Shown here: piece after piece, positions 1-4,902 of the stretch
How the letters are laid out: each line of letters begins with the position of its first letter
Numbering within the stretch: the stretch's first letter is position 1
Origin: Gammaproteobacteria bacterium
GTDB lineage: Bacteria > Pseudomonadota > Gammaproteobacteria > SZUA-229
NCBI GenBank assembly: GCA_002401185.1
Contig: NVSH01000020.1
Span: 2,079-7,175, forward strand
Direction: 5' to 3'
Length of the DNA stretch: 5,097 bases
Position numbers and translations under genes: made by a program
The notes under the pieces: generated by a model
Database searches by the model: none
What the model saw: the letters and a program-made list of their open reading frames with translations, nothing else
What the model was told of the DNA's origin: nothing

Positions 1-141
1 CAGCATCTGGCAATCCTGCGTGATAAAGGAATTTTAGCGTCTAGAAAAGATGCTAATAAAGTTTATTATCGAGTTGGTGATACCCGCACCTTGCGACTGA
101 TCGGCATGATGCAAGAGGTGTTCTGCTCTTCAGGGCAGTGA
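1..141 (+). CDS. ArsR-family transcriptional repressor, C-terminal part (5' end outside window)
   Basis: Reading frame 1 is open from the window edge to TGA at 139-141 and gives 46 residues. The residues QHLAILRDKGIL are the end of the recognition helix and the start of the wing of an ArsR-type winged helix, VYYRV is the second wing strand, and LRLIGMMQEVFC is the C-terminal dimerisation helix. The cysteine at visible residue 42, near the end of that helix, matches the position of the second redox cysteine of the BigR/SqrR/YgaV subgroup, which senses sulfide and persulfide through a pair of cysteines. The partner cysteine would lie upstream of the window, so the subgroup is an inference. A rhodanese gene starts 195 bp downstream on the same strand, which suits a sulfur-related regulator. 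An ordinary metal-sensing ArsR protein remains possible. Confidence 0.82.
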   Translation, partial: QHLAILRDKGILASRKDANKVYYRVGDTRTLRLIGMMQEVFCSSGQ

Positions 142-305
142 CGTGATTGTTTACTTCTCGCCTGATGTTGTTCGTCTCGCCAGGTAAGCGACATCCTCCG
201 TTATTGACGGCATTCCTTTTAAAATCAGCAAAGGCTGGTTCATTGTAAGTAAACTGGCGCCACATTCATTGTTTTTTTGTTTTAGAATACATTTTTTAAT
301 TTTTC

Positions 306-326
306 AGCCTCTCGTGAGGCTCTTTT
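306..326 (+). terminator. Terminator-like hairpin directly upstream of the rhodanese gene
   Basis: AGCCTC at 306-311 pairs perfectly with GAGGCT at 316-321 around the loop TCGT, followed by CTTTT at 322-326. It could end the upstream ArsR transcript. The T tract stops only 10 nt before the GTG at 337, and the AGGA ribosome site at 327-330 touches it, so no normal promoter fits between hairpin and gene. Upstream AGGCTG at 232-237 is an exact complement of CAGCCT at 305-310 and could form a competing stem. The rest of the 142-305 gap shows an isolated TAGAAT (283-288) resembling a -10 box but no matching -35 box, and a distant inverted pair GTTTACTT (149-156) and AAGTAAAC (247-254) of unknown meaning. 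Confidence 0.55.
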
Positions 327-336
327 AGGAATCGTT

Positions 337-762
337 GTGGACCAACTAACAGAATTTGTAACCAATAATTTAATTTTATTCGCTGCGCTAATTGGTGTGC
401 TAGTGATGTTAATAAAAGCTGAACTAGATCATCAGGCGAGTAAAGGCTCAGTGCTTTCGCCTTCGATGGCTATTCGTTTAATGAATAATGATGAGGCTTT
501 AATTTTGGACATTCGTACTGCGGCTGAATATAAAAAAGGTCATATAAAAGGGGCAAAAAATGTACCTTTAAATGAACTGGGGTCGAGTACAGAAAATTAC
601 TCGAAGTTTAAAGATAAATCTGTTTTGATTTATTGTTACACGGGTAACACGGCAATACGCGCGATTAAGATGTTAAAAAAAGCAGGTTTTGAAAAGGTTA
701 ACAATTTGGAAGGCGGTATCGCTGCCTGGAAAGAAGCCAATTTGCCATTGTCTCAAAAGTAA
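337..762 (+). CDS. yibN: Membrane-anchored rhodanese-like protein, YibN type
   Basis: This is a 141-residue single-domain rhodanese. Residues about 12-28 (LILFAALIGVLVMLIKA) form one N-terminal membrane segment, so the catalytic domain is tethered to the inner membrane, probably on the cytoplasmic side. The rhodanese fold is marked by LILDIRTAAEYKKGHIKGA (55-73), NVPLNEL (75-81), VLIYCYTGNTA (96-106) with the candidate persulfide-carrying Cys100, and the closing LEGGIAAWK (124-132). The start is GTG at 337, preceded by AGGA at 327-330 with a 6-nt spacer. Length and topology resemble E. coli YibN, which also lies just upstream of secB, but there grxC lies between them and here it does not. Sulfurtransferase activity is assumed from the family and the physiological acceptor is unknown. 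The ArsR fragment upstream could be its regulator. Confidence 0.88.
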   Translation: MDQLTEFVTNNLILFAALIGVLVMLIKAELDHQASKGSVLSPSMAIRLMNNDEALILDIRTAAEYKKGHIKGAKNVPLNELGSSTENYSKFKDKSVLIYCYTGNTAIRAIKMLKKAGFEKVNNLEGGIAAWKEANLPLSQK

Positions 763-766
763 CAGT

Positions 767-802
767 GAGCCTTGTGGCTTAAATTATTAACGGCTCTTTT
801 TT
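767..802 (+). promoter_or_regulatory. Attenuator-like leader between rhodanese gene and secB
   Basis: GAGCC at 767-771 can pair with GGCTC at 792-796, which runs straight into six T residues (797-802), the layout of an intrinsic terminator with a 20-nt loop. The same AGCC (768-771) can instead pair with the nearer GGCT at 776-779 around the loop TTGT. The two folds exclude each other. The stems are only 4-5 bp, so either may be weak. The T tract ends 21 nt before the secB ATG, leaving no room for a downstream promoter, so secB transcripts must pass through this structure. It could be a leaky terminator for the rhodanese gene or a real attenuator; the sequence alone does not decide. Confidence 0.4.
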
Positions 803-823
803 GTGTCGATTTCAGGAAAAATT

Positions 824-1285
824 ATGAGCGAAGAGCAGCAGCAATTTACAATTCAGAAAATTTATTTGAAGGATGTTTCGTTTGAATCACCAAATTCACC
901 ACAGGCATTTACTGAGGGTGAATGGAAACCGCAGATTAATGTGCAGATAAACAGTAGTAATCAGCTTATTGCCGAGAATGTTTATGAGGTGGTTCTTGAG
1001 GTTACCATAACGGCGAAACATGATGAAAAAACCAGTTTTCTAGCTGAGGTAAAACAAGCTGGTGTTTTCGCTATCGTAGGTTTTCCTAAGGATAATTTGG
1101 GTGCTATGGTTGGTGCCTTTTGCCCAGAAACTTTATTTCCTTATGCGAGAGAAGCTTTATCTGAGCTGATTTCGAAAGGTGGTTTTCCGCAACTGTTATT
1201 AGCGCCAGTCAATTTTAATGCACTGTATACGCAGCAGTTAGCACAACAGTCTAAAGATAAGTTAGATAAGAAAGCTGCACATTAA
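824..1285 (+). CDS. secB: Protein-export chaperone SecB
   Basis: SecB is a cytosolic tetrameric chaperone that keeps precursors unfolded and delivers them to SecA for export through SecYEG. The ATG at 824 is chosen because AGGA at 814-817 lies 6 nt before it and it gives 153 residues, close to the usual length of about 155. An in-frame GTG at 803 would add seven unusual residues and lies inside the leader hairpin region. Family signatures are IYLKDVSFESP (13-23), the strand PQINVQINSS (36-45), VFAIVGF (81-87), the acidic stretch into CPETLFPYARE (100-110), and the highly conserved GGFPQLLLAPVNFNALY (119-135). The tail is short, lysine-rich and variable, as usual. The gene follows the rhodanese as in enterobacteria, but no gpsA follows it; a MITE-like element begins 19 bp after the stop. 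Confidence 0.97.
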   Translation: MSEEQQQFTIQKIYLKDVSFESPNSPQAFTEGEWKPQINVQINSSNQLIAENVYEVVLEVTITAKHDEKTSFLAEVKQAGVFAIVGFPKDNLGAMVGAFCPETLFPYAREALSELISKGGFPQLLLAPVNFNALYTQQLAQQSKDKLDKKAAH

Positions 1286-1304
1286 TTCCGTTTTAGAACA
1301 TTAA

Positions 1305-1322
1305 GAGACCTTTGCACGATAC
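1305..1322 (+). repeat. Left terminal inverted repeat of the MITE-like element
   Basis: GAGACCTTTGCACGATAC is the reverse complement of the right end except for one base: A at position 12 here corresponds to G there. It begins 19 bp downstream of the secB stop codon. Confidence 0.85.
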
Positions 1323-1358
1323 AATCACGAGTAAAAATGTCTAAAATCCCCCTGCTTT

Positions 1359-1385
1359 TCGGTAAGTGCTCCTGCGTTGCCCTAC
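1359..1385 (+). repeat. Internal direct repeat, copy 1
   Basis: This 27-bp unit, with core TGCTCCTGCGTTGC at 1367-1380, recurs 61 bp downstream with 24 of 27 bases identical. The unit lies inside the MITE-like element and has no coding explanation. Confidence 0.8.
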
Positions 1386-1427
1386 TACTTGCCAATAGCC
1401 AGCTATTAGCTGTATTTCCTCGGCAAC
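1376..1427 (+). repeat. Nested hairpin in the core of the MITE-like element
   Basis: GTTGCC at 1376-1381 pairs with GGCAAC at 1422-1427. Inside it, AATAGC (1394-1399) pairs with GCTATT (1402-1407) around two bases. A further short palindrome, GACCA-TCCT-TGGTC, lies at 1451-1464. An RNA copy on either strand would be strongly structured. Confidence 0.6.
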
Positions 1428-1446
1428 TGCTCCTGCGTTGCTCTAC
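1420..1446 (+). repeat. Internal direct repeat, copy 2
   Basis: Second copy of the 27-bp unit, with core TGCTCCTGCGTTGC at 1428-1441. It differs from copy 1 at three positions, suggesting an old internal duplication or a conserved pair of protein or RNA sites in the element. Confidence 0.8.
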
Positions 1447-1509
1447 CTTCGACCATCCTTGGTCTCGTGCCTCAATCAGTAAAATTTTAGCCTTTTCTCT
1501 TTCGCGCCT

Positions 1510-1527
1510 GTATCGCGCAAAGGTCTC
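1510..1527 (-). repeat. Right terminal inverted repeat of the MITE-like element
   Basis: GTATCGCGCAAAGGTCTC on the plus strand reads GAGACCTTTGCGCGATAC on the minus strand and matches the left end at 17 of 18 bases. It ends 70 bp before the maf start codon. Confidence 0.85.
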
Positions 1528-1533
1528 AAGATA

Positions 1534-1560
1534 ACTGATAATATTTTTAACACTATCAGT
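1534..1560. repeat. Inverted repeat in the maf upstream region
   Basis: ACTGATA at 1534-1540 and TATCAGT at 1554-1560 form a perfect 7-bp inverted repeat with a 13-bp AT-rich centre. It lies just outside the MITE-like element and 37 bp before the maf start. It could be an operator or an RNA stem. No run of T follows on either strand, so it does not look like a terminator. I see no strong promoter next to it; the best -35-like box is TTAACA at 1547-1552, without a good -10 partner. Confidence 0.4.
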
Positions 1561-1597
1561 AACTTCTTTCATATCCCCATAAAAACCCAAGAAAAAC

Positions 1598-2185
1598 ATG
1601 CATTTAATCCTTGGCTCAACTTCGCTCTTCAGAAAAACACTGCTCGAACGCTTACAAATTGATTTTGAATGTGACTCACCAGATATTGACGAGACACCCT
1701 TAACAGACGAACCCATTGAAAATATGGTGGTTAGATTAGCTATTGCGAAAGCACGTGCAATTTCTGCCCGGCATCCTGACTCACTTATCATAGGCTCTGA
1801 TCAAAGCGCTGTATTGAACGGTAAAAAATTAAGTAAACCCGGTAATTTTGACAACGCCTTCAAACAACTGACGAAAGCATCAGGTCAGCGCATAATTTTT
1901 CAAACTGGAATCTGCCTATTGAATACCAAAACGGCAAAAATTCAAAGTGCTTGCATACCTTACACCGTTATATTTAAATCACTAACATCGAATATGATCG
2001 AAAACTATCTTCATAAAGAAAAACCCTATAACTGCGCAGGAAGTTTTAAATCTGAAGCATTAGGTATTGCACTGTTTAAAAAATTTGAAGGCGATGACCC
2101 GAGCTCACTGATCGGCCTACCTCTGATAACCTTGATTAATTTTTTGGAAAACGAAGGTGTTTCTATTCTCGAACAACCCACCTAA
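1598..2185 (+). CDS. yceF: Maf family nucleotide pyrophosphatase, YceF type (7-methyl-GTP pyrophosphatase)
   Basis: Maf proteins hydrolyse nucleoside triphosphates, including modified ones, to monophosphate and pyrophosphate, acting as cytosolic house-cleaning enzymes. The 195 residues begin with LILGSTSLFRK (3-13), the Maf nucleotide-binding loop with its conserved Ser and Arg12. DIDE (29-32), LAIAKA (47-52), IGSDQ (65-69), CAGSFKSE (146-153) and DPSSLIGLPL (167-176) follow. The SDQ motif, where the dTTP/UTP-type YhdE enzymes have ADT, together with CAGSFKSE, points to the YceF subgroup, active on m7GTP. Length is normal for the family. The ribosome site is weak: only AAGAAA precedes the ATG. 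In E. coli yceF lies near rpmF; here it stands alone, converging on the aspartic protease gene with 9 bp between the two stops. Confidence 0.92.
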   Translation: MHLILGSTSLFRKTLLERLQIDFECDSPDIDETPLTDEPIENMVVRLAIAKARAISARHPDSLIIGSDQSAVLNGKKLSKPGNFDNAFKQLTKASGQRIIFQTGICLLNTKTAKIQSACIPYTVIFKSLTSNMIENYLHKEKPYNCAGSFKSEALGIALFKKFEGDDPSSLIGLPLITLINFLENEGVSILEQPT

Positions 2186-2194
2186 CTTAAATAT

Positions 2195-2842
2195 TTACTG
2201 CTGCATCAATGTCATCGCATTACCGCTATGCTCGATTCTCAAACGACCAAGAAAAGTCATACCCAATAAAACAGGGCCCGGATGATTACCATCGATTATC
2301 AAAGCTTCGACATTCGTCTCTGTGATACTGCCCACGGTTACAGATTTTAGCCGCACACGAAAAGCCTTTTCAAAACCAGAGGCCGTACTAACACTTGCAG
2401 GGATTCCAACTTTGTCATAGCGAATACCTAACTGTTTCGCCTGTTCAGTATTCATCACTATCGCACTTGCACCTGTATCAATCAAAAAACGAACAGAACG
2501 CCCATTTATATTTCCGTAGGTCATGTACATGCCTCCAGAATTTATATAAATAGTCTGTTTATGCGTTTTACGTTTAACAAAGGAGGTACTAACTGCACTA
2601 CCAAGGTCGTACTGTTTTTGTTTTCCATCGACCTCTAATATGGCACCCTGACGATTTACCGAGACCACTTTAACGCCTTCAGGACTAACTTTTCCAACCG
2701 TAATAATATGCAGTTTACCGTCAACAGATAACACTACCTTGTTTGAAAAAAGCCCCTGGACTTCAAGTTTCTCTATTGCACAAGCCGTCTGCAAATAAAG
2801 GGCGGCTACAAATGTAGCTAACACCACTAAATACGATCTCAT
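2195..2842 (-). CDS. Secreted retropepsin-like aspartic protease (clan AA, TIGR02281-like)
   Basis: The 215-residue product starts with a signal peptide: MRSYLVV, a hydrophobic stretch to about residue 20, and an A-C-A sequence at 20-22 suggesting cleavage before IEK. Cys21 lacks a proper lipobox, so a periplasmic protein is likelier than a lipoprotein. A region of about 75 residues of unknown role precedes the protease domain. That domain shows the catalytic motif FLIDTGAS (119-126), with Asp122 as the single active-site aspartate, and the second conserved element VLLGMTFLGRL (191-201), as in half-length bacterial pepsins that dimerise. Substrates are unknown. The ATG lies 9 bp after the pgpA stop and in the same frame; AAAGAG touches the start codon, so initiation probably depends on translation of pgpA. 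The assignment to the superfamily is firm, the biological role is not. Confidence 0.88.
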   Translation of the reverse strand: MRSYLVVLATFVAALYLQTACAIEKLEVQGLFSNKVVLSVDGKLHIITVGKVSPEGVKVVSVNRQGAILEVDGKQKQYDLGSAVSTSFVKRKTHKQTIYINSGGMYMTYGNINGRSVRFLIDTGASAIVMNTEQAKQLGIRYDKVGIPASVSTASGFEKAFRVRLKSVTVGSITETNVEALIIDGNHPGPVLLGMTFLGRLRIEHSGNAMTLMQQ

Positions 2843-2851
2843 CTCTTTTAG

Positions 2852-3337
2852 TCACACCCATTGTTTAATCAATAACAAAAAGAATAGACTAAAAAGACCG
2901 GCAATGACATCATCCAGCATGATTCCAAATCCACCATGAATGTTTTTATCCAACCATGAAATAGGCCATGGTTTAACTGCATCGAAAAAACGAAATAAAA
3001 CAAAGCCAGCAAGCATCCAGTACCAACCGTGAGGCACTATCGACATAGTAATCAAAAAACCTGCAACCTCGTCATAAACAATACCTGAATGATCATGAAC
3101 TTTTAGTTTATTGGCTGCATAACCACATACCCAGGAACCCGTTACTAAAACAATAAAAGTCACCAGGGTATAAACAAGCAAGGATTGCTGTTGCAACAAA
3201 AAAACCAATGGCACAGTTAATAACGTGCCCGCAGTACCAGGAGCTATTGGCACCAGGCCACTACCAAAACCCATCGCAATAAAAACGATCGGGTTTTTTA
3301 ATTCATGCGGGTGAATTTTTCTGTTTTTTTCGGCCAT
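2852..3337 (-). CDS. pgpA: Phosphatidylglycerophosphatase A
   Basis: PgpA is an inner-membrane enzyme that removes phosphate from phosphatidylglycerophosphate to give phosphatidylglycerol. The 161 residues contain the family motifs in order: GFGSGLVPIAPGT (23-35), HDHSGIVYDEVAG (81-93) with the acidic metal-binding residues, FRFFDAVKPWPI (115-126), and GGFGIMLDDVIAG (135-147). Hydrophobic segments at about 36-50, 53-72, 92-113 and 143-158 fit an integral membrane protein. Length is typical of the family. There is no Shine-Dalgarno sequence before the ATG; a 10-codon frame with a good one ends 5 bp upstream, so re-initiation may start this gene. It follows thiL as in many gammaproteobacteria and probably shares its transcript. 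Confidence 0.96.
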   Translation of the reverse strand: MAEKNRKIHPHELKNPIVFIAMGFGSGLVPIAPGTAGTLLTVPLVFLLQQQSLLVYTLVTFIVLVTGSWVCGYAANKLKVHDHSGIVYDEVAGFLITMSIVPHGWYWMLAGFVLFRFFDAVKPWPISWLDKNIHGGFGIMLDDVIAGLFSLFFLLLIKQWV

Positions 3338-3342
3338 GGTTA

Positions 3343-3375
3343 TTAAGCGTAGTTTTTATACATACGACACTGCAT
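3343..3375 (-). CDS. Possible 10-codon leader reading frame upstream of pgpA
   Basis: Just after the thiL stop codon, AGGA (3384-3387) is followed after 8 nt by an ATG opening the frame MQCRMYKNYA, closed by TAA five bases before the pgpA ATG and in another frame. It is the only good ribosome site in the thiL-pgpA gap, whereas pgpA itself has none. The simplest reading is that ribosomes start here and re-initiate on pgpA. The peptide has no codon run suggesting amino-acid attenuation. It may also be chance. Confidence 0.3.
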   Translation of the reverse strand: MQCRMYKNYA

Positions 3376-3387
3376 GATATTTATCCT

Positions 3388-4356
3388 TTAAAAATGCTGG
3401 AAACCTGTACCATAAATATTTACTACTTTACCGTTTAGATCAATAAACAATAATTCAGATGAATCCGTTATCTCACCGATACAACTGATTTTTAAGTGAT
3501 GCTTTTCTGCTAGTTTTTGTACTGCGGCTTCATTATTATTATTCACCGTAAAACACAACTCATAATCGTCGCCCTGAGCCAGCACCATCGACCAGTCGAC
3601 CTCGTTATTATTATAATGCTCGAAATAATGTTTTGCGGAAGCTGATAGTTGAATGTCTTGCAAATCGATACGCGCACCACACCCACTGGCATCAACAACG
3701 TGTCCGAGATCAGCTATTAGTCCATCAGACACATCGATCGCACATTTTGCATACAAAACCAGCTCCTCGGCAAACTTTACTCTTGCTTCAGGACGATTTA
3801 ACTTTTGAATGCATGGTAATAGTACTTCATCATTTATACCTTTCATAATAACGCCCAAGCCAATGGCTGCATCACCCATATACCCGGTAACAAAAATTTT
3901 ATCGCCAACAGCAGCCTGGCTTCGACGTAATATTTTATCTGTATCACAAAGACCCATTGCCTGAATGGTTATCGAGAGGTGACCCTTTGTAGTATCACCA
4001 CCGATTAAACAAATATTAAAATCTGTCAGTATGTTTTTTAGCTGATCGGAGAAAGCCTGTAACCATTTTTCATCGATTTTTGGCAGCGTGATGGCCAACG
4101 TCAACCATGCTGGCGTCGCCCCCATTGCAGCAAGGTCACTGAGGTTCACCATAATAGCCTTATAAGCAATGTCTTCTGCCGCAGTGTTTTCTGGAAAGTG
4201 CACACCTGAAATGAGCGTATCTGCAGTCACCAATAACTGCTTACCTTCAGGAACTGTTACGCTTGCGCAATCATCACCTATCGCGAAATTTACATCGTTA
4301 CGGTTGTGGCTAAAAGTGAAATACTTTTTTATGATATCGAACTCAGTATTACTCAT
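3388..4356 (-). CDS. thiL: Thiamine-monophosphate kinase
   Basis: ThiL phosphorylates thiamine monophosphate with ATP to give thiamine diphosphate, the active cofactor, in the cytosol. The 322 residues match the family in length and in order of motifs: EFDIIKKYF (5-13), AIGDDCA (25-31), the metal and ATP binding DTLISGVHF (46-54), VNLSDLAAMGA (70-80), GGDTTKG (119-125), RRSQAAVGD (144-152), where the usual form is RSGA-x-x-GD, AIDVSDGL (206-213) and QGDDYELCF (261-269). The start follows the family pattern, with the EFD motif a few residues in. No Shine-Dalgarno sequence is visible; the bases before the ATG are T-rich. The gene lies 27 bp after nusB and is likely co-transcribed with ribH, nusB and pgpA. 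Confidence 0.97.
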   Translation of the reverse strand: MSNTEFDIIKKYFTFSHNRNDVNFAIGDDCASVTVPEGKQLLVTADTLISGVHFPENTAAEDIAYKAIMVNLSDLAAMGATPAWLTLAITLPKIDEKWLQAFSDQLKNILTDFNICLIGGDTTKGHLSITIQAMGLCDTDKILRRSQAAVGDKIFVTGYMGDAAIGLGVIMKGINDEVLLPCIQKLNRPEARVKFAEELVLYAKCAIDVSDGLIADLGHVVDASGCGARIDLQDIQLSASAKHYFEHYNNNEVDWSMVLAQGDDYELCFTVNNNNEAAVQKLAEKHHLKISCIGEITDSSELLFIDLNGKVVNIYGTGFQHF

Positions 4357-4383
4357 AAAAAAGCCAGGGAAGAATTTAAATAA

Positions 4384-4866
4384 TCAGGATTTATTGGCGT
4401 GTACTTCAATATGTCTTATTTCTTTTGCAACTTTATCTAAAACCGCATTAACAAAGGTATGACTGTTTTCAGAACAGTATTCTTTGGTTATTTTTACAGC
4501 TTCATTCAAAACAACACGATACGGCACATCAAAACGGTTAATGAATTCGTAAGTAGCTAACCGTAAAATGGAACGCTCAACAGGATCAACCGATTCTACG
4601 CTACGTGACATATTTTTTTCAAGAAAGGGGTCGAGCTCGCTAATCGTAGAAGCAACACCACTAACCACTTCAGAGAAAAAAGCTGAATCCAGTTTCGACA
4701 TATTATTATCATCGAAAAACTGTTGCTTTATCTCGGTGATGCTATCACCTGTCATTTGCCATTGATATATGGCTTGCATCGCCAGACGACGTGACTTACC
4801 CCTTGCTCGGGCTAGCCCTTTTGACACCGAACTTATTTTCGAATCTACGTTAGTTGAATCTGACAT
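4384..4866 (-). CDS. nusB: Transcription antitermination factor NusB
   Basis: NusB binds boxA RNA with NusE (ribosomal protein S10) and helps RNA polymerase resist termination in rRNA operons. The 160-residue product has the arginine-rich RNA-binding start RARGKSRRLAMQAIYQWQ (20-37), LDPFLEKNM (78-86), DPVERSILRLATYEF (94-108), VPYRVVLNEAVKITKEY (114-130) and SHTFVNAVLDKVAKEI (135-150), the helical NusB fold. It is about 20 residues longer than the E. coli protein (139), mostly through a polar N-terminal extension of about 20 residues. No clear ribosome site precedes the ATG at 4866, and no better in-frame start was found downstream, so the exact start is uncertain. It lies 36 bp after ribH, the standard neighbour. 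Confidence 0.96.
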   Translation of the reverse strand: MSDSTNVDSKISSVSKGLARARGKSRRLAMQAIYQWQMTGDSITEIKQQFFDDNNMSKLDSAFFSEVVSGVASTISELDPFLEKNMSRSVESVDPVERSILRLATYEFINRFDVPYRVVLNEAVKITKEYCSENSHTFVNAVLDKVAKEIRHIEVHANKS

Positions 4867-4902
4867 TACGATAATTGACTAAATTTCAGTTAAAGCCCAG
4901 TT

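Larger units (their letters stand above)
1305..1527. mobile_element. MITE-like non-autonomous element between secB and maf
   Basis: This 223-bp block is bounded by 18-bp inverted ends that match at 17 positions. Similarity continues inward less perfectly to CTAAAAT at 1341-1347 and its complement ATTTTAG at 1484-1490, giving long ends of about 43 bp. The interior carries two 27-bp direct repeats and several hairpins and has no credible gene; a 65-codon plus-strand frame inside it shows no domain and its start lacks a ribosome site. GC is higher than in the flanking genes (61 of 120 bases over 1341-1460). Only a 2-bp AA flanks both ends (1303-1304 and 1528-1529), so a target duplication is not convincing. 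The transposase family that would mobilise it cannot be identified from the window. It fills most of the 312-bp gap between the stop of secB and the start of maf. Confidence 0.75.

Noticed and set aside
198..210. CCGT-TATTG-ACGG as a terminator for the ArsR gene
   Set aside because: The stem is only 4 bp and no clean T tract follows, so the 306-326 hairpin is a much better candidate.
53..265. 70-codon minus-strand frame over the ArsR end and the following gap
   Set aside because: It is partly the antisense of the ArsR gene, has no ribosome site and no recognisable domain.
803..823. Upstream GTG start for secB adding seven residues
   Set aside because: It directly follows the T6 tract of the leader hairpin and has no ribosome site; the ATG at 824 has AGGA at good spacing and gives the normal SecB length.
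1337..1534. 65-codon plus-strand frame inside the MITE-like element
   Set aside because: It has no ribosome site or recognisable domain, and it spans repeats and hairpins and ends beyond the right inverted end, so it is probably an accident of the element sequence.
1282..1791. 169-codon minus-strand frame across the secB end, the element and the maf start
   Set aside because: It overlaps the well-supported maf coding region on the opposite strand, crosses the element, and shows no protein family features.
2186..2194. Bidirectional terminator between maf and the protease gene
   Set aside because: The gap is 9 bp with no inverted repeat; any terminator would have to lie within the coding ends, and none was seen.
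4169..4462. 97-codon plus-strand frame opposite thiL and nusB
   Set aside because: It is antisense to two confidently identified conserved genes and has no independent support.
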